This document shows positions 33,280 through 45,453 of a stretch of DNA of 64,000 bases, one piece after another. The DNA comes from Dactylorhiza incarnata (Eukaryota; Streptophyta; Magnoliopsida; Asparagales; Orchidaceae): positions 1,922,001 to 1,986,000 of the forward strand of contig JAWHQI010000262.1 in NCBI GenBank assembly GCA_033032865.1, written 5' to 3'. Position numbers and translations under genes: made by a program. Each line of letters begins with the position of its first letter. The first letter of the stretch is position 1. The notes below the pieces were generated by a model. That model searched no databases. It saw nothing but the letters and a program-made list of their open reading frames with translations, and was not told where the DNA came from.

Positions 33280-36200
33280 GGGAAAACCTACCGGGTAACT
33301 CTAAACGAACAGATAAGGATAAGACTCTCTCATCAATGATTCCATCTCCCAGGTTGCGCCCCGAACATCCTGATTGCTCTAGAGAACCTTCACCATAGGA
33401 ATCGTCTTCCTTCGCAAAACCTGATCTTGCTTCTCCAAGATACGAACAGGCTGCTCCACATAGGACAGATTTGGCTTCAACTCAGGCACAGATTCTAGGA
33501 CATGGCGATGACAGAGGACACACTTCCGCAATTAGCTCATATGGAACACATCGTGAACACCAGGGAAGGAGGAAGGCAACAACAACCTATAAGCAGAAAC
33601 TCTGATGCGCTCCACAATCTGAAATGGTCCCACATACCTGGGATCTAGCTTATGGTTCTTCCCAAACCTCTTAACACCAGCCATCGGAGAAACCTTCAAG
33701 AACACCATGTCCCCAACCGCAAATTCTAAATCGACCCTTCGCCGATTGGCGTACTTCTCATAATGCTCCTGAGCTACTCGAAGCTTTTCACGGATCTGCG
33801 TTCCAGCAACGCTCATTTCTTCCAAGGCCTCTCGACCCAAAACTGGGTCTCGCCCACTTCAGCCCAAAACAGGGGAGTCCGACATCGTCTCCCATATAGA
33901 GCTTCGAAAGGAGCCATCTGCAAGCTCTACTGATAACTGTTATTGTATACAAACTTTATAAGCCCAAGTCATTCATCCCAAGCTCCTCCATGCTCCAAAA
34001 TATAACACCTGATAATATCCTCCACAATCTGATTTACCCTTTCCGTCTGCCCATTCATCTGCGGATGATATGCGGTAAATACTGAAGGTCGGTGCCCAAA
34101 GCTCCCTGCAAACTCTGCCAAAAGCGAGATGCATACCTAGAATCTCGATCTGACACGATGCTCACTGGCACACCATGCAATCTAATAACTTCTTGCACAT
34201 ATAGTGATGCAATCTTCTCCATAGAATAACCAGTCTTGTACAACACAAAATGAGCATACAATCCACAATCACCCACACCGAATCATGACCGCGAGGGGAT
34301 CTCGGTAAGCCAGTAATGAAATCCATAGAGATACTTTCCCATTTCCACATCGGAATATCCAACGGTTTCAACTTGCCACCGAGTGTCTTATGATCTGCCT
34401 TGATGCGCTGACAGGTATAACATTTCGACTAAGACCTTACAATATCAATTTTCTTGCCTGACCAACACACGATCTGCTTCAAATAGTGGTACATCTTCGT
34501 AGAACCAGGATGATATGCAAGAATGGAATTGTGAGCTTCCACACAAATCTTCACGCGAATCTCTTCCACATTGGGAATATAAAACCAGCAATGGTACCTC
34601 AAGGTACCCTCTTCATCGATCGAGAATTTCTACAACTCACATATCTCAGCTCTACCCCAGAGGTGCTGCAAATCGGGTTCATCCTTCTGATGCAACCTCG
34701 TAAGGGTACTCGAGGAAGGTTCTTCAACATCTATACTAGACGATCCATCCTTGGACTTCACAGTAATGTCCATCAAATAAAACTCCTCCACTAGCGATTG
34801 CACAGAGATGCTGATAACTGAAGAAGACTTTCATCTTAGGGCATCCGCCACTACATTCACCATGCCAGGGTGGTATACGATATCCACATTATAGTCTGCA
34901 ACGTACTCCATCCATCGACGCTGGCGCAAATTCAACTCCTTCTGCGAAAACATATAGATCAAACTCTTATGATCTGAGTAAATCCTGCACGACACCCCGT
35001 ACAACAGACGCCTCCAAAGCTTTAAGGCATAAATCACCGCAGCGAACTCCAAATCATACGTAGGGTAGTTCCTTTCATGAACCTTTAGCTGCCTCGACAC
35101 GTACGCAATCACCTTCTCTTCCTACATAAGAACACATCCAAGATCAATCCGCGAAGCATCAACATAGACTTGAAATACTACCCCCTCAACAGGAAGAGCC
35201 AAAACTGGGGCAGAACATAATCTTCTCTTTAGCTTTTGAAAAGCCTCCTCACACTTTTCGCTCCAAATAAAAGTAGCTCCTTTCTGCGTTAACATGGTTA
35301 GAGGCGCAGAAATTCCTGAAAATCCCTCCACAAACTTTCGATAATAACCAGCCAACCCTAAGAAACTCCGGATTTCCTTACGAGTTGTCGGTCTCTTCCA
35401 ATCCAAAATAGCAGCCACCTTTGAGAGGTCCACATAAATGCCATCCTTGCCCACCACATGACCCAACAAGGAAACCTGAGAAAGCCATAACTCACATTTT
35501 CTCAACTTGGCATACAACTTGTGTGCTCTCAGGGTCGACATCACCAAGCGCAAATGCAGAGCATGCTCCTCCTCATTTGGCGAATAAACCAAGATGTCAT
35601 CTATAAAGACCACCACGAACTGATCTGGATAATCTCTAAATACTCTGTTCATCAAATCCATAAAGGCGGAGGGTGCATTCGTCAGCCCAAATGACATCAC
35701 CAAGAATTCAAAATGCCCGTAACGCGTATGGAAAGAAGTCCGCGGAACATCGAACTCTTGGATCCTCAACTGATGATAACTGAACCGAAGATCAATCTTG
35801 GAAAATAGACAGCTACCCTGCAACTGATCGAATAGATCATCAATCTGCAGCAACGGATATCTGTTCTTGGTTGTCACCTTGTTCAATTCTTGGTAATCAA
35901 TACATAACCGCATAGAACTGTCCTTCATCTTCACAAACAGAACTGGCGCACCCCAATGTGACGTACTCGGCCTAACGAAACTAAACTACAACAACTCGTC
36001 CAACTGAGCATGCAAATCATCCAACTCACGCGGTGCCATACGATAAGGTGCCTTTGCAATAGGACGATTTCCGGGCTCCAAATCTATCACGAACTCTATC
36101 TCCTGCTCAGGAGGAAGACCAGGAAGGCTGTCGAGAAATACATCTAGGTATTCTCGCACCACCGGTACGTCGTCAAGACAAGGCAATGATGCACAAGCCT

Positions 36201-36620
36201 CATACAAAATAGAAACAAAACAAGCACGACCACAAAACTCTGCAAAAGCCTGAGCACAGAAGATAGACATAACTGAGGAAGTTTGATGCGGGAAGCCAAA
36301 CACACTCATAGGCTGTCCATCATCCGTCAGAAAATCCAAACGCTTATCCCTGCACTGGAAAACATCATCATAGCGGGCCAGCCAATCCATGCCCAGAATT
36401 ATGTCAGAATCCTCCAAATCTATCACCTTCAAATCTGCATAGGCCAAGAATCCTTCCAAAAGAATCGGACACTGCTCAATGCACTAGTTTGATACCACCG
36501 AATCGCCGGACAGAAACATAATACAAAGCGGATCATTAACTCGCGCGATAAACCATCGATGACGATCTACAAACTTCCTAGCCACGAAGGAATGAGTGGC
36601 ACCCGAATCAAAGAGGACAC
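33280..36620 (-). pseudogene. pol: Chromo-A pol: protease, RT, RNase H, integrase with chromodomain-like tail
   Basis: On minus, mostly one frame from 36620 to 34831. Protease: VLFDSGATHSFVA (36617) and [61 protein letters not shown], catalytic [20 protein letters not shown]. RNase [36 protein letters not shown]. Integrase: [34 protein letters not shown], then GPFQIVERI and HDVFHMS (33840-33532). After a stop, LSYVEQPVRILE, VKVL and GATWEMES form a chromodomain-like tail (33500-33280). Stops near 35986 and 35122 and further damage in integrase inactivate it. Motifs fit plant chromoviruses. Confidence 0.9.
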
Positions 36621-36729
36621 GCGCCCAACAATCTCAGACCTTAAAATCACATAACCAATCATTTTGAACAAAGGATATCTCAAAGATATAATGTCTAAGC
36701 TTCTACACAAAGGTTTGTCTACAAGGAGA

Positions 36730-38010
36730 ACGAATACAAACCTAATATGACTTGGGTTGAACACTGCGCTTCCTCCTTCGTTACTGCATTTAACTTGGTC
36801 TTTCCTTGATCCAACTGTCGTTGCCGAGGTGGTGGCGGTACGAGAGCTGGAAGGGAAGGGTGCTGGCCGGCCATCTGGAACTGCAGACACTTGGTCTTCA
36901 CATGTCCCTTATGCCCACACTAATAACACGCCCTATCCTTCAACCAGCATCAAGTCGCATCATGACCTCCTTGCCCACAATACTCACATGTCTTATCCTT
37001 CTTCCAACACTGGGTATGATCGTGACCCATCTTTCTGCAATTAGTGCAATACGTGTCTTTCTTCAGAGCACCTTGGAGAGCCAACACCTGCAACTGCTTC
37101 TGTGCGCCTAACCTCTTGAAACACTTCTCAAAAGGATGGCCCACACGACCAAAAAAACTGCACACCACCTTGCCCTTCTTACCTGGAGCAGGGCTGCCCA
37201 CATCGCAAACTTTTCTTTTCTCCTTTCTTAATTCCTTCCCCCTTTTCTTTGCATTCTTGATCGCCTCGACCTTCAACACGGCTTCCACCGCATCTACAAA
37301 GCTCACTAACCGATAAGCACTAGCTAGCTGCTGGATCTCACTGCGGAGACTTCTTAGAAACCTCTTCACCTTGCTTTCCTTAGTGGCAACTAAATCTGGG
37401 GCGAATCTGCTCAGCTTGCTGAACTCAACCTCATACTCACCTACTGTGAGTTGCCTTTGCTTCAAATGCAGGAAGTTATTCATCAAACGGTCCTACTCAA
37501 CTGCAGGCAAAAATTTCTTCAACAATAACCTCTTAAATTGCTCCCACGAGCAACCTTCTACAAGTGCTTCTTTTTCTCTAATCCACCAAATCTTCGCTAG
37601 GCCCTTCTGTTGAAAGGATGCGACCATCACCTTCTGGTTGACAGAAACACCAGAGTACAAGAACATCTCCTCCATCGCTAGGATCCAATCATCAAGTGCC
37701 ATAAAGTGTTCCCTCCCATCGTAGGTCGGGGGTCCTATCCTATGGAAGTGCGAAATAAAGATCATCTCTGGCAGCAACGCTACAGGGAGAATGAGGGGTG
37801 CAGGATGGATGGGCTCCCGCTAATTCGTCACTGGTTGCTTCCGCAGAGTGGCAGTCAACAATACTTGCATCTGCTCCTGCATCGTGACCAATTATCGCGA
37901 CAATGTCTCACTGCTAAGATGAAACTCCTCCAACATAGCCTCGCTATGCGCACCTGATGACTCTCCCTCAGATGGGGGACAGGTCTCATGGGATGGCTCT
38001 TTGGAGCCAT
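36730..38010 (-). pseudogene. gag: Chromo-A gag with four zinc-knuckle units
   Basis: Reading minus from about 38010: SHETCPPSEGESSGAHSEAM, an N-terminal helix (MQEQMQVLLTATLRKQ), then the retrotransposon gag domain (RIGPPTYDGREHFMALDDWI, WWIREKEALVEGCSWEQFKR, FLHLKQRQLTVGEYEVEFSK). Four CCHC-type units follow: CSFFGRVGHPFEKC (second Cys is Phe), CTNCRKMGHDHTQC, CEYCGQGGHDAT-stop-C and CY-stop-CGHKGHVKTKC. The last two each contain a stop. Another stop lies at 37493-37495 and two more near the N-terminus. Gag of chromoviruses usually shows one or two such units. It would assemble the particle and bind RNA. Confidence 0.85.
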
Positions 38011-38411
38011 ATCTAAGGAAGACAAGGACAAACAACCTATCAAAACTGGACTCAACCCTCTAAGAAGAGAAGACATACAAATGCTTGCTCTGGGAAAAGT
38101 TTTATATATGATATTTCGCTATACTCAGGATGATAAATCGTCACCCCTGAATCCCTCATGCATCTCTCCCGTATGCATGACAACTTAACATCTTTCTTTT
38201 AAAACCATGAGTGTACGTGTGTCATCATGTAGATCTCCAGCTTGGCACGTGTGCTTATGCAATGTTATGCAATGTATGCAGTCTAAGAAAAGCCTTAATG
38301 CATGTTATGAGTGGCGTACACCTGCGATCTTATGCATCCCATACTACATATTATCGTATGTAACAAAATAAAAAATCTAATGGACACGCATGCAACCTAC
38401 GTTTTGCATCC
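38011..38411 (-). other. 5' leader of Chromo-A
   Basis: About 400 bases upstream of gag without a coding signal, AT-rich, ending where Copia-2 starts. No PBS is visible, so the true element start is lost. Confidence 0.4.
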
Positions 38412-38477
38412 TGTGAGAATTTGAAAATAACAGAATATTTATTTCCAAAAATTTAAGTATTACAAGAGTATTGCCTC

Positions 38478-38487
38478 CTTTATATAG
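38478..38487 (-). promoter_or_regulatory. TATA box of Copia-2 LTR
   Basis: Minus ctatataaag, 66 bases from the distal LTR end. Confidence 0.5.
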
Positions 38488-38698
38488 ACTAGGAGGGAAA
38501 AAGGAAAAACCAAATACACAATGTGGGACTAAATACAAAAAAAATACACAAAGAGAGCTGGGCGATCAGCCGGTCAGGGAGAACGAAACCACAGCAACTT
38601 CCGCGGTCTGGAGAGAACACTGGCGGTCACACGACAGGAGGAAGGTCGTGTGACAGAGAAGGCCAACAGGTCGTGAGACCGCTCTGGCGAATACTCCC

Positions 38699-39031
38699 CC
38701 GTAAAGGAGATGCCGGGTGTACCAGACTGCTTCTCTTCACATGAAGCGATCTGGTATTCCTGGGGAGAGATGGCGGTCTGATTCTGGGAGACCGCACAGA
38801 CCGCGGTTATCCAACTGTTATTTGATTGAGCTGGGGACCGCAGATCTTCATACAATGCGATCTCGCACTTCTGAGGAGAAGGCACAGTCTGGTGCTGGGA
38901 GACCGCATAGACTGCGGTTATCAGACCATTACTTGATGGAGCTGGAGACCGCTGATCTTCATATAACACGATCTCACACTTCTGAGCAGAAGGCGCGGTC
39001 TGGTGCTGGGAGACCGCACAGACCGCTGGAA
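38699..39031 (-). repeat. Three 111-bp tandem units in Copia-2 LTR
   Basis: Translated on minus the units are 37 residues: AVCAVSQHQTAPSAQKCEIV..., AVYAVSQHQTVPSPQKCEIA..., AVCAVSQNQTAISPQEYQIA.... The unit length is a multiple of three and the frame stays open. Confidence 0.9.
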
Positions 39032-39076
39032 CAAGACCGCTCGACTTCAACTCTTTGAGACCGCATGGCTTCAACA

Positions 39077-41117
39077 CTCCCCTGCAAGCTTTAACATATA
39101 TATCAATCATGCCTAGATTGTTGTACACATCAAAGAAGGATGAAGATATGGGTTTGGTGAAGATATCAACCAGCTCTTTATCCGAAGTTACGAATGGAGT
39201 GCAGATTTGTTTCTTCCAGATTTCTTCCCTGATAAAATGATAGTCCACTTCAATGTGTTTGGTTCTCTCATGAAAGACTGGATTTTGAGATATATAGATT
39301 GCAGCTTTATTGTCACAGAACATTGACAAGGGATGGTTGTAAACTTCTCCAAAATCTAGAAGGAGAGTTCGTAACCACATCAATTCACATGTAGTTTGGG
39401 CCATGCTCCTGTACTCGGCCTCAGCACCTGATCTGGATACTGCTGCTTGTTTCTTGCTCTTCTAGCTCACAAGATTTCCTCCCACGAATGTACAGAACCC
39501 AGACATGGATTTTCTGTCTCCTTTATCATCAGCGTAGCTAGCATCTGAGTAGGCTTCTATCTTGAGATGGTTGTTTCTTTGGAACAAAAGTCCCTTTCCT
39601 GGAGATCCCTTAATGTATTCCAATATCTTTAGAGCAGCCTGAAGATGACATTCCCTTGGGTCTTGCATGAATTGGCTGACCTTCCCAACGACATAACAAA
39701 TATTAGGTCTTGTTACAGTTAGGTAGATGAGCTTGCCTACAAGACGACGGTATCTAGTGCTATCAGGTAGAGGTGGAGAGTTGTCACTCCAGAGTTTGTC
39801 GTCTCTTATTGCCATTGGATACTTAGCAGGTTTAGCACGAAGAAGACCTGTTTCCTTCAGAAGGTCAATAGCATACTTACGTTGTGAGAGGTCAACAGAA
39901 CCCTGCTTTCTTGAGATCTCAATACCCCAAAAATACTTTGGAGTCCCCATGTCTTTGGTTACAAAGTGTTGAAGGAGATGTTTCTTTGTAAGGGTGATAC
40001 CTTCAATATCATTACCAGTGAGAAGGATGTCATCAACGTAGACAGCCATAACAACCATTCCATGAGAGGTCTTGCGAATGAAGAGAGAGTGAACTGCAGA
40101 GCTGCGGACAAATCCAATTACATTGATTACTTCGTTAAACTTTTCAAACCAGGTACGAGGACTTTGCTTTAGACCATAGATAGCCTTCTTTAGCTTACAT
40201 ACATGAGTCTCCCCCAGAGCAACATACCCTGGAGGTTGCTCCATGAAAACTACCTCTTGAAGATCACCATAAAGAAAGGCATTCTTGACGTCCAATTGAG
40301 AGAGTTGCCACCCTTTGTTGACGGCCACAGAGAAGAGGACCCTGATGGTTGTAAGACGAGCAACATGGGAGAAGGTGTCAAAGAAATCAATGCCATATGT
40401 CTGAGTAAAACCTTTGGCAACCAAGCGAGCCTTGTATCGGTCGACAGAGCCATCGACACGGTCTTTGATCACAAAGACCCATCTACATTCAACAACATCT
40501 ACCCCAAGAGGTGGAGGAACAAGGGTCCACATGCCACGGACTTGAAGAGTGATTATTTCTTCATCCATGGTGGCCTTCCACTGTGGAATAGCAAGAGCAT
40601 CCTGATAATTAGCTGGAATGACAGTATCTAAAATAGCAATAGCAAATGCCCTAGCAGAGGGGGTGAGTTGAGCATAGGTCACAACATCATGAATTGAATG
40701 TTGCGTACATGAGCGAACTCCCCTTCGAAGGGCAATAAGGAGTTCTGCAGTAGTGAATGTATTAGCAGGAGAGTCGTCATCGGATGAAGATAGTGCTGGC
40801 CCAAGAGTTGGGAGAGGAGGCCCTGGAGTAGGAGGACAAATGGTAGGAGACTCTGTAGATGGTGGAGTGAAAGGAGGAGGTGGTGGAGTTGGGAGAGGAG
40901 GTGTTGTTGGTGGGGAGTGAATGAGAGGAGGTGGTGGATGGGTTGTAGGAGGCAGAGAGGCGGAAGAGTGAGAGAAGTATGGTATATTTTCAAAGAAGGT
41001 GACATCAGCGGAAACATATTGTTTGCAAAGAAGAGGATCATAGCATCGGTAACCTTTTTGAGTGGGACAGTAACCAACAAAGACACACTTAACTGCCCGA
41101 GGGGAGAGTTTGTCCCG
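39077..41117 (-). pseudogene. pol: Copia-2 pol, C-terminal two thirds
   Basis: Starts within the post-integrase region (DKLSPRAVKCVFVGYCPTQK), then a Pro-rich linker (THPPPPLIHSPPTTPPLP). RT follows: WRWVF-type ECRWVFVIKDRVDGSVDRYK, QLDVKNAFLYGDLQ, YGLKQSPRTWFEKF and catalytic YVDDILLTGND. RNase H: SDASYADDKGDRKSMSGFCT, then a TAG stop at 39462-39464 where W is usual (SWKSKKQ), then AEYRSMAQTTCELMWLRTLL and ELVDIFTKPI. The frame does not stop before the polypurine tract (gcaggggag, 39077-39085) but runs on into the LTR to 38574. An otherwise well-preserved frame. Confidence 0.9.
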
Positions 41118-44005
41118 ACGTTCTCCAAAAATTCCGCAACTTCTACGGGCTAATATAAATGATATGTCACTGCCATAATTCAAATTTCACTAATTGTCTA
41201 AGTGATTCTGCCGGTCAAATCATCACACTAAGTTTTTACTATTCGCAGTCCAACAATGAGGTTGAACTAAATTTGAGTCCTATGATGCAATCTTGACCAT
41301 AACATGTCCAAATGAGTTCTAATTTTACCACAGGCTCATAATGGATAACTTAGGGTTTGTCCAAAATATTGGTACATTTCATATTGATTTGACCTTAAAT
41401 TAAAATTCCTAAATCAATTGGCATCTTCTAAAATGTGAAGGAGGTACCAAGTCAATAAGTTCAATCTTGCTATATAATTTTCCATAGGTAACTTATGACG
41501 TAAAAATGTGGATCCCAAAATCCCATAATTTTCTAGTAGCTTTATAATCATAATTTCTATTTATCATAAAAAGGGTGATATGATAACTTTACACATCACG
41601 TACTAGGTTTTGACTTCCAAAAATTCTGAGAAATTTACAGTGACACTATAATGGCATGAAAACACTAATTCCAGAATTTTATAATTTTCCAATAGAATTA
41701 TATCCATAATTTCTATTTATCATAAGAAGGGTGACAAGGTGACTTTACACATCAAGTACTAGATTTTGACTTCCAAATTTTTTGAGAAAATTACAGTGAC
41801 ACTATGATGGCATAAAAACACAAATTCCAGAATTTCATAATTTTCCAAGAATATTTTACCATAATTATTTCACAAAATATAGAGAGTGACAAACTGAATA
41901 AATAAAATTTTTCCATAAATACTATCTCCAAAATTCTAACAAAAATCCCAGAGTTTCATAATTGGATTCCTAACTATAATCCAGAGTTTCAACAATTTCT
42001 CAAACATTTTTCCCTAATAAGTTTTCCATTATTCAGATTTGAGACATAAGGTAATCTTGATAATTCTTTGAGAAATAATCTCTGGAATTTTCTACCAAAA
42101 TTTACAGAAATTTTAAATGGCATGACAAGTGATTCTCCAGAGTCTCAGAATTTATCTCCAAATTCTAATCATGAAAATTTCATAAATACACAAGTGTGAC
42201 ATATGGCAAATTAATCAAAATCATGGGATTCTTGATGCTAGAAGTCCTAAAATTTTCTAGGGTGATACATTATATCATAATTAGGGTGTGTGCAAAATTT
42301 CAGAAGTTAACTCCAAACACTTTGGGCTAAATACACAAAATACAAGTTTCTGTTATTGGCACACATATTCCCTTTTAGGTAGAGACATGCAATTGGAATT
42401 TACCTTACATGCAGAGATCCATTTGGTCTCAAATTTTAACCATAGTCTACTATTGGCTAAATAAGGGTGACACCCAAATTTGGGGTCAGTTGGAGCTATA
42501 TTCTTCCCAAAATGTCACTTATTTGAATTTAAATATTTTGAATAAAACCTTAGAAAAATAATTTCCTAAAAATCTTATTTTTGGGTGCAAGCTAAATGAA
42601 GGGCTCATGCATGCATGGCCAAAATTTCAAGTCCATCAGACCTACCATTTAGAATATATACACAAATGATTTCTGGCCTCTAGATGGACCAATCTCACCA
42701 AATTGGATGTTGAGGGTCCTACAGTGCCCCCAAATGGGCTGATTCAAATTCCTACTTAAAGTAGACCTCTAGATCTACAAAAGCTACTTCAGGACATTTT
42801 TCAAGAAATGGCATCTAAGTGGTTCGAAAATTAGTTTGAAGGTGCTGCCCAGTTTGTGACAGATTTGAATGATTATTAAATTGAAATATTAAAATCCTGC
42901 ACAGATCTTACAGCTCAAATGGATGGCATCCGTGCGTCTTCCTCCTCCAGCCGATGGCTGCGAACGAACCTTCCTGTAGATTTTGCGTGATCCACCACCG
43001 ACCATCCCCTTACCTCCATGGACGGCCTCCACCACCACCACCTTCGTGAGGTGGTGGCCGTCGAGGGGAGGCGGTTTCCGGCCAAAATCATGCACAGGAG
43101 AGGGGATCGGGGAGGGTAAAAACCAGCCAAGATCTGATTTTTCAAAGCTAGATCCAAGCTCTATTGAGCTCAAATCATAACCTAAACGATCTAGGGATCT
43201 AGCACAAGGGGAGGGGAGGAGAAACAAAACCTTAATTTGCTTGAGGTTGAGGAAATCTTGGAATCGCCATGGCCGACCACCATATTGGAGCTCCTTGCCG
43301 ATTTTGCTCCTCTCCACCAAAAGCTTCCATTTAAAGCTCGATTTCTGCTGCCTTCCTCCTTCTGAAGCTGATGGTGTCAATAGATTGGAGTGAGGAGGGC
43401 TCTATATGGTGTTTCCATTAAGGTGGACCTCGGGTTCACCTTGGTTGCTCCTCCTAGCCACCACATGGCACCCATTCAGCCCCAATTTCGGCTGAGCATT
43501 CATTGAGGAGCTCAGGCATGGGTTTGGGCAGAAGAATGGAGTGCCAAGTGGCCTCCATTCCTCAAATCCCTCTTATTTTCTAATGGGGATTTGGGGAAAG
43601 TCATTTTTACCCTTTTGCATGCTACCCCTTTCAAATTCCATGAGGCATGACTGTTAATTACACCCTTGGGCTGCTGGGTGGGCTTGGTTGGAGGCCTTAG
43701 CCCAATTGGATTTGGTTTGGGCTTTTAATTTCTCCATTTAGGCCTAAAGTTGACCATGGTTGACCTTAATGTTGACTTGGACAATTGGGTGGGTTGACTG
43801 GTCCAGGATTACCTTGGGTTCTTTAACACACCCCCCCCCCCCCCCCAATGTTAATTGGGTCATGGTGATGCCCCAATTGGGCCAATTTAATCAATATGTG
43901 TGATTTTGACCAAAATTGGGGAAAAGTTGTCTTTGGTCAATTTGATGATCCCATGATGGGGCTTTTAAGTCAATTAGGTCCCCCATAATGTTCTAAGACT
44001 AAGGG
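41118..44005 (-). repeat. LTR family B, left copy, distal part
   Basis: Collinear and closely similar to 57428-60300. Without N2 and one copy of its target duplication the left copy measures 3397 bp, the right copy 3396 bp. AT-rich half (41118-42870), GC-rich block with ccaccaccacc (42900-43110), minus TATA-like box near 43402, then ggtcaa/ttgacc-rich sequence. A run of 16 C (43831-43846) replaces 4 C in the other copy. Open stretches here (such as 42889-43380) follow GC-rich LTR sequence and are not genes. Confidence 0.85.
44001..44005. repeat. Target duplication of N2, left
   Basis: AAGGG, repeated at 52035-52039. The right family B copy has the empty site, actaggggtgaagtc. Confidence 0.92.
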
Positions 44006-44693
44006 TGTTGGGAACAACGCCCTGCAATGTTCCTGATTTGAAGAAAGTGCTCTGCTCAATGATAAATGCAAATTGTATTTAACATTCCATCTAGTTTATG
44101 CGTGCAGAGACCAATAACTTGTCATGTACTTAGAGTGATCTTATCATCTAGAAGGACAGAAGGGATGGACGGCAAAGTATGCTTGTCGCTGTAATGACAA
44201 GCAAAGCAGACGCAGAGATACTATCAAAGAAAGGCGTGTCGTTGAGAAGAATGAAGTATCGTTGACATCAAAGTAGCAGCCATATCGACAAGACAACACT
44301 GCGATCACAACGATAAGATGAAAAAAGAAGGTTCCAACGACATAGTCAAAGTCAGCATATCGTCGTATATACAAGAATGCCAGTATGTCTCGTATCGTTG
44401 GAATGCAAGCGGCGGAGGCAGAAGCAAGGAGATCTGAGAAGAATTTCCAAAGCACAAGGAGCCGACAAAGACATGTCGTCGAGATACATTCCATGTCGTC
44501 GTAACGATGGAATATATCGTCGAGACAAATTCAAATCTCGTGGACGTGTGCTGTCATCAATTAATGCCGCCGCCAGATTGTTCAATCAGCGCGTGCACTT
44601 AAAGTTTCGAGGTATTTGCGCGTGCTAAAAATATTTGGAGATCTGACACATAAAGGAACTTTTTAGAAGACCGTTGGGTGACCCCTCTCAGTC

Positions 44694-44703
44694 TTATAAA
44701 AGG
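44694..44703 (+). promoter_or_regulatory. TATA box, N2 5' LTR
   Basis: ttataaaagg; the same box lies at 51030-51039 in the 3' LTR. Confidence 0.6.
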
Positions 44704-45089
44704 CAACAGGGTTGCCCTAGAAAAGATAACTTCGCGTGCAAGAAAGAACCAGCAAAAAGTATCCCGCAGTTCAATAGAATAGTACATTCTTGTAGAGAAG
44801 AAGAAGAAGTTCAAAAGAAGCAGTCATCCTCATCGACTGCTAAGAAGCCAATCCACATCCGGCTAAGAAAGAATTGAAGAAGAACCGTGCATTCAAGATC
44901 TGATTCAGAAGCATTCTCTTCATTCTCAAGAAGCCGATCATCATCAGGCTAAGGTTGCCGATCAACATCAGGCAGAAGAAATAGTTTATATCTGTAATCT
45001 CTTATAAGGCTTGCGGGCCATATTGTCTAGCTTGAGGGCTGGAGAGCTGTGAGGCTTGAGGGCCAGGGTAGTGCACTCGCGGGTGCGAA

Positions 45090-45453
45090 TTGACGAGCTT
45101 GCGGGCTCGGGGGCAGTAGGGACTTGCGGGTCTAGGCTGTTGGGACTTGCGGGTCCGAAAGGTAGGGCTTGAGGGCCTGAGTGTCGAGCTTGCGGGCTCG
45201 GGGGCTTTAGGGGCTTGCGGGCCTAGGATGTTGGGACTTGCAGGTCCGAAGGGTAGGGCTTGAGGGCCTGAGTGTCGAGCTTGCGGTCTCGGGGGCAGTA
45301 GGGGCTTGAGGGCCTAGGCTATTGGGACTTGCGGGTCCGAAAGGTAGGTCTTGAGGGCCTGAGTGTCGAGCTTGCGGGATCGGGGGCAGTAGGGGCTTGA
45401 GGGCCTAGGCTGTTGGGGCTTGCGGGTCCGTGGTGTAAGGCTTGAGGGCCGGA
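45090..45453. repeat. Four-copy 91-bp array in N2 5' LTR
   Basis: gtgtcgagcttgcggg-type words start at 45090, 45181, 45272 and 45363. Units are built of cttgcgggctcggggg and cttgagggcct words. The 3' LTR has the same array at 51426, 51517, 51608 and 51699. Confidence 0.93.

Larger units (their letters stand above)
24014..38411 (-). mobile_element. Chromo-A: Ty3/gypsy chromovirus (Tekay/Del-like), 5' end lost
   Basis: On minus: gag (38010-36730), protease, RT, RNase H, integrase with chromodomain-like tail (36620-33280), polypurine tract, 3' LTR. The LTR (33222 down to 24014) is split by Copia-1; without it the LTR is 2626 bp, TGTAACGCCC to GTTGTGACA on minus. The insertion target at the left is RT of Tat-1. 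No 5' LTR or second target duplication is visible: to the right, Copia-2 begins at 38412. Many stops throughout. Confidence 0.85.
38412..39076 (-). repeat. 3' LTR of Copia-2
   Basis: Minus tgttgaagccatgcgg to ...attctcaca. TATA (ctatataaag on minus) at 38478-38487. Three tandem units of 111 bp (38699-39031) and many gaccgc/gcggtc words, as in the Copia-1 LTR. Confidence 0.8.
38412..41117 (-). mobile_element. Copia-2: 3' half of a Ty1/copia element
   Basis: Contains the post-core end of integrase, RT, RNase H, polypurine tract and a 665-bp 3' LTR. The 5' half is missing: at 41118 copia sequence changes abruptly to LTR family B. Only one stop interrupts the 2-kb pol frame, so this copy is less decayed than its neighbours. 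Confidence 0.85.

Noticed and set aside
42889..43380. Open frame of 163 codons on minus
   Set aside because: Lies in the GC-rich part of LTR family B. The sister copy at 59195 keeps only a shorter, altered frame, and no domain is recognisable.
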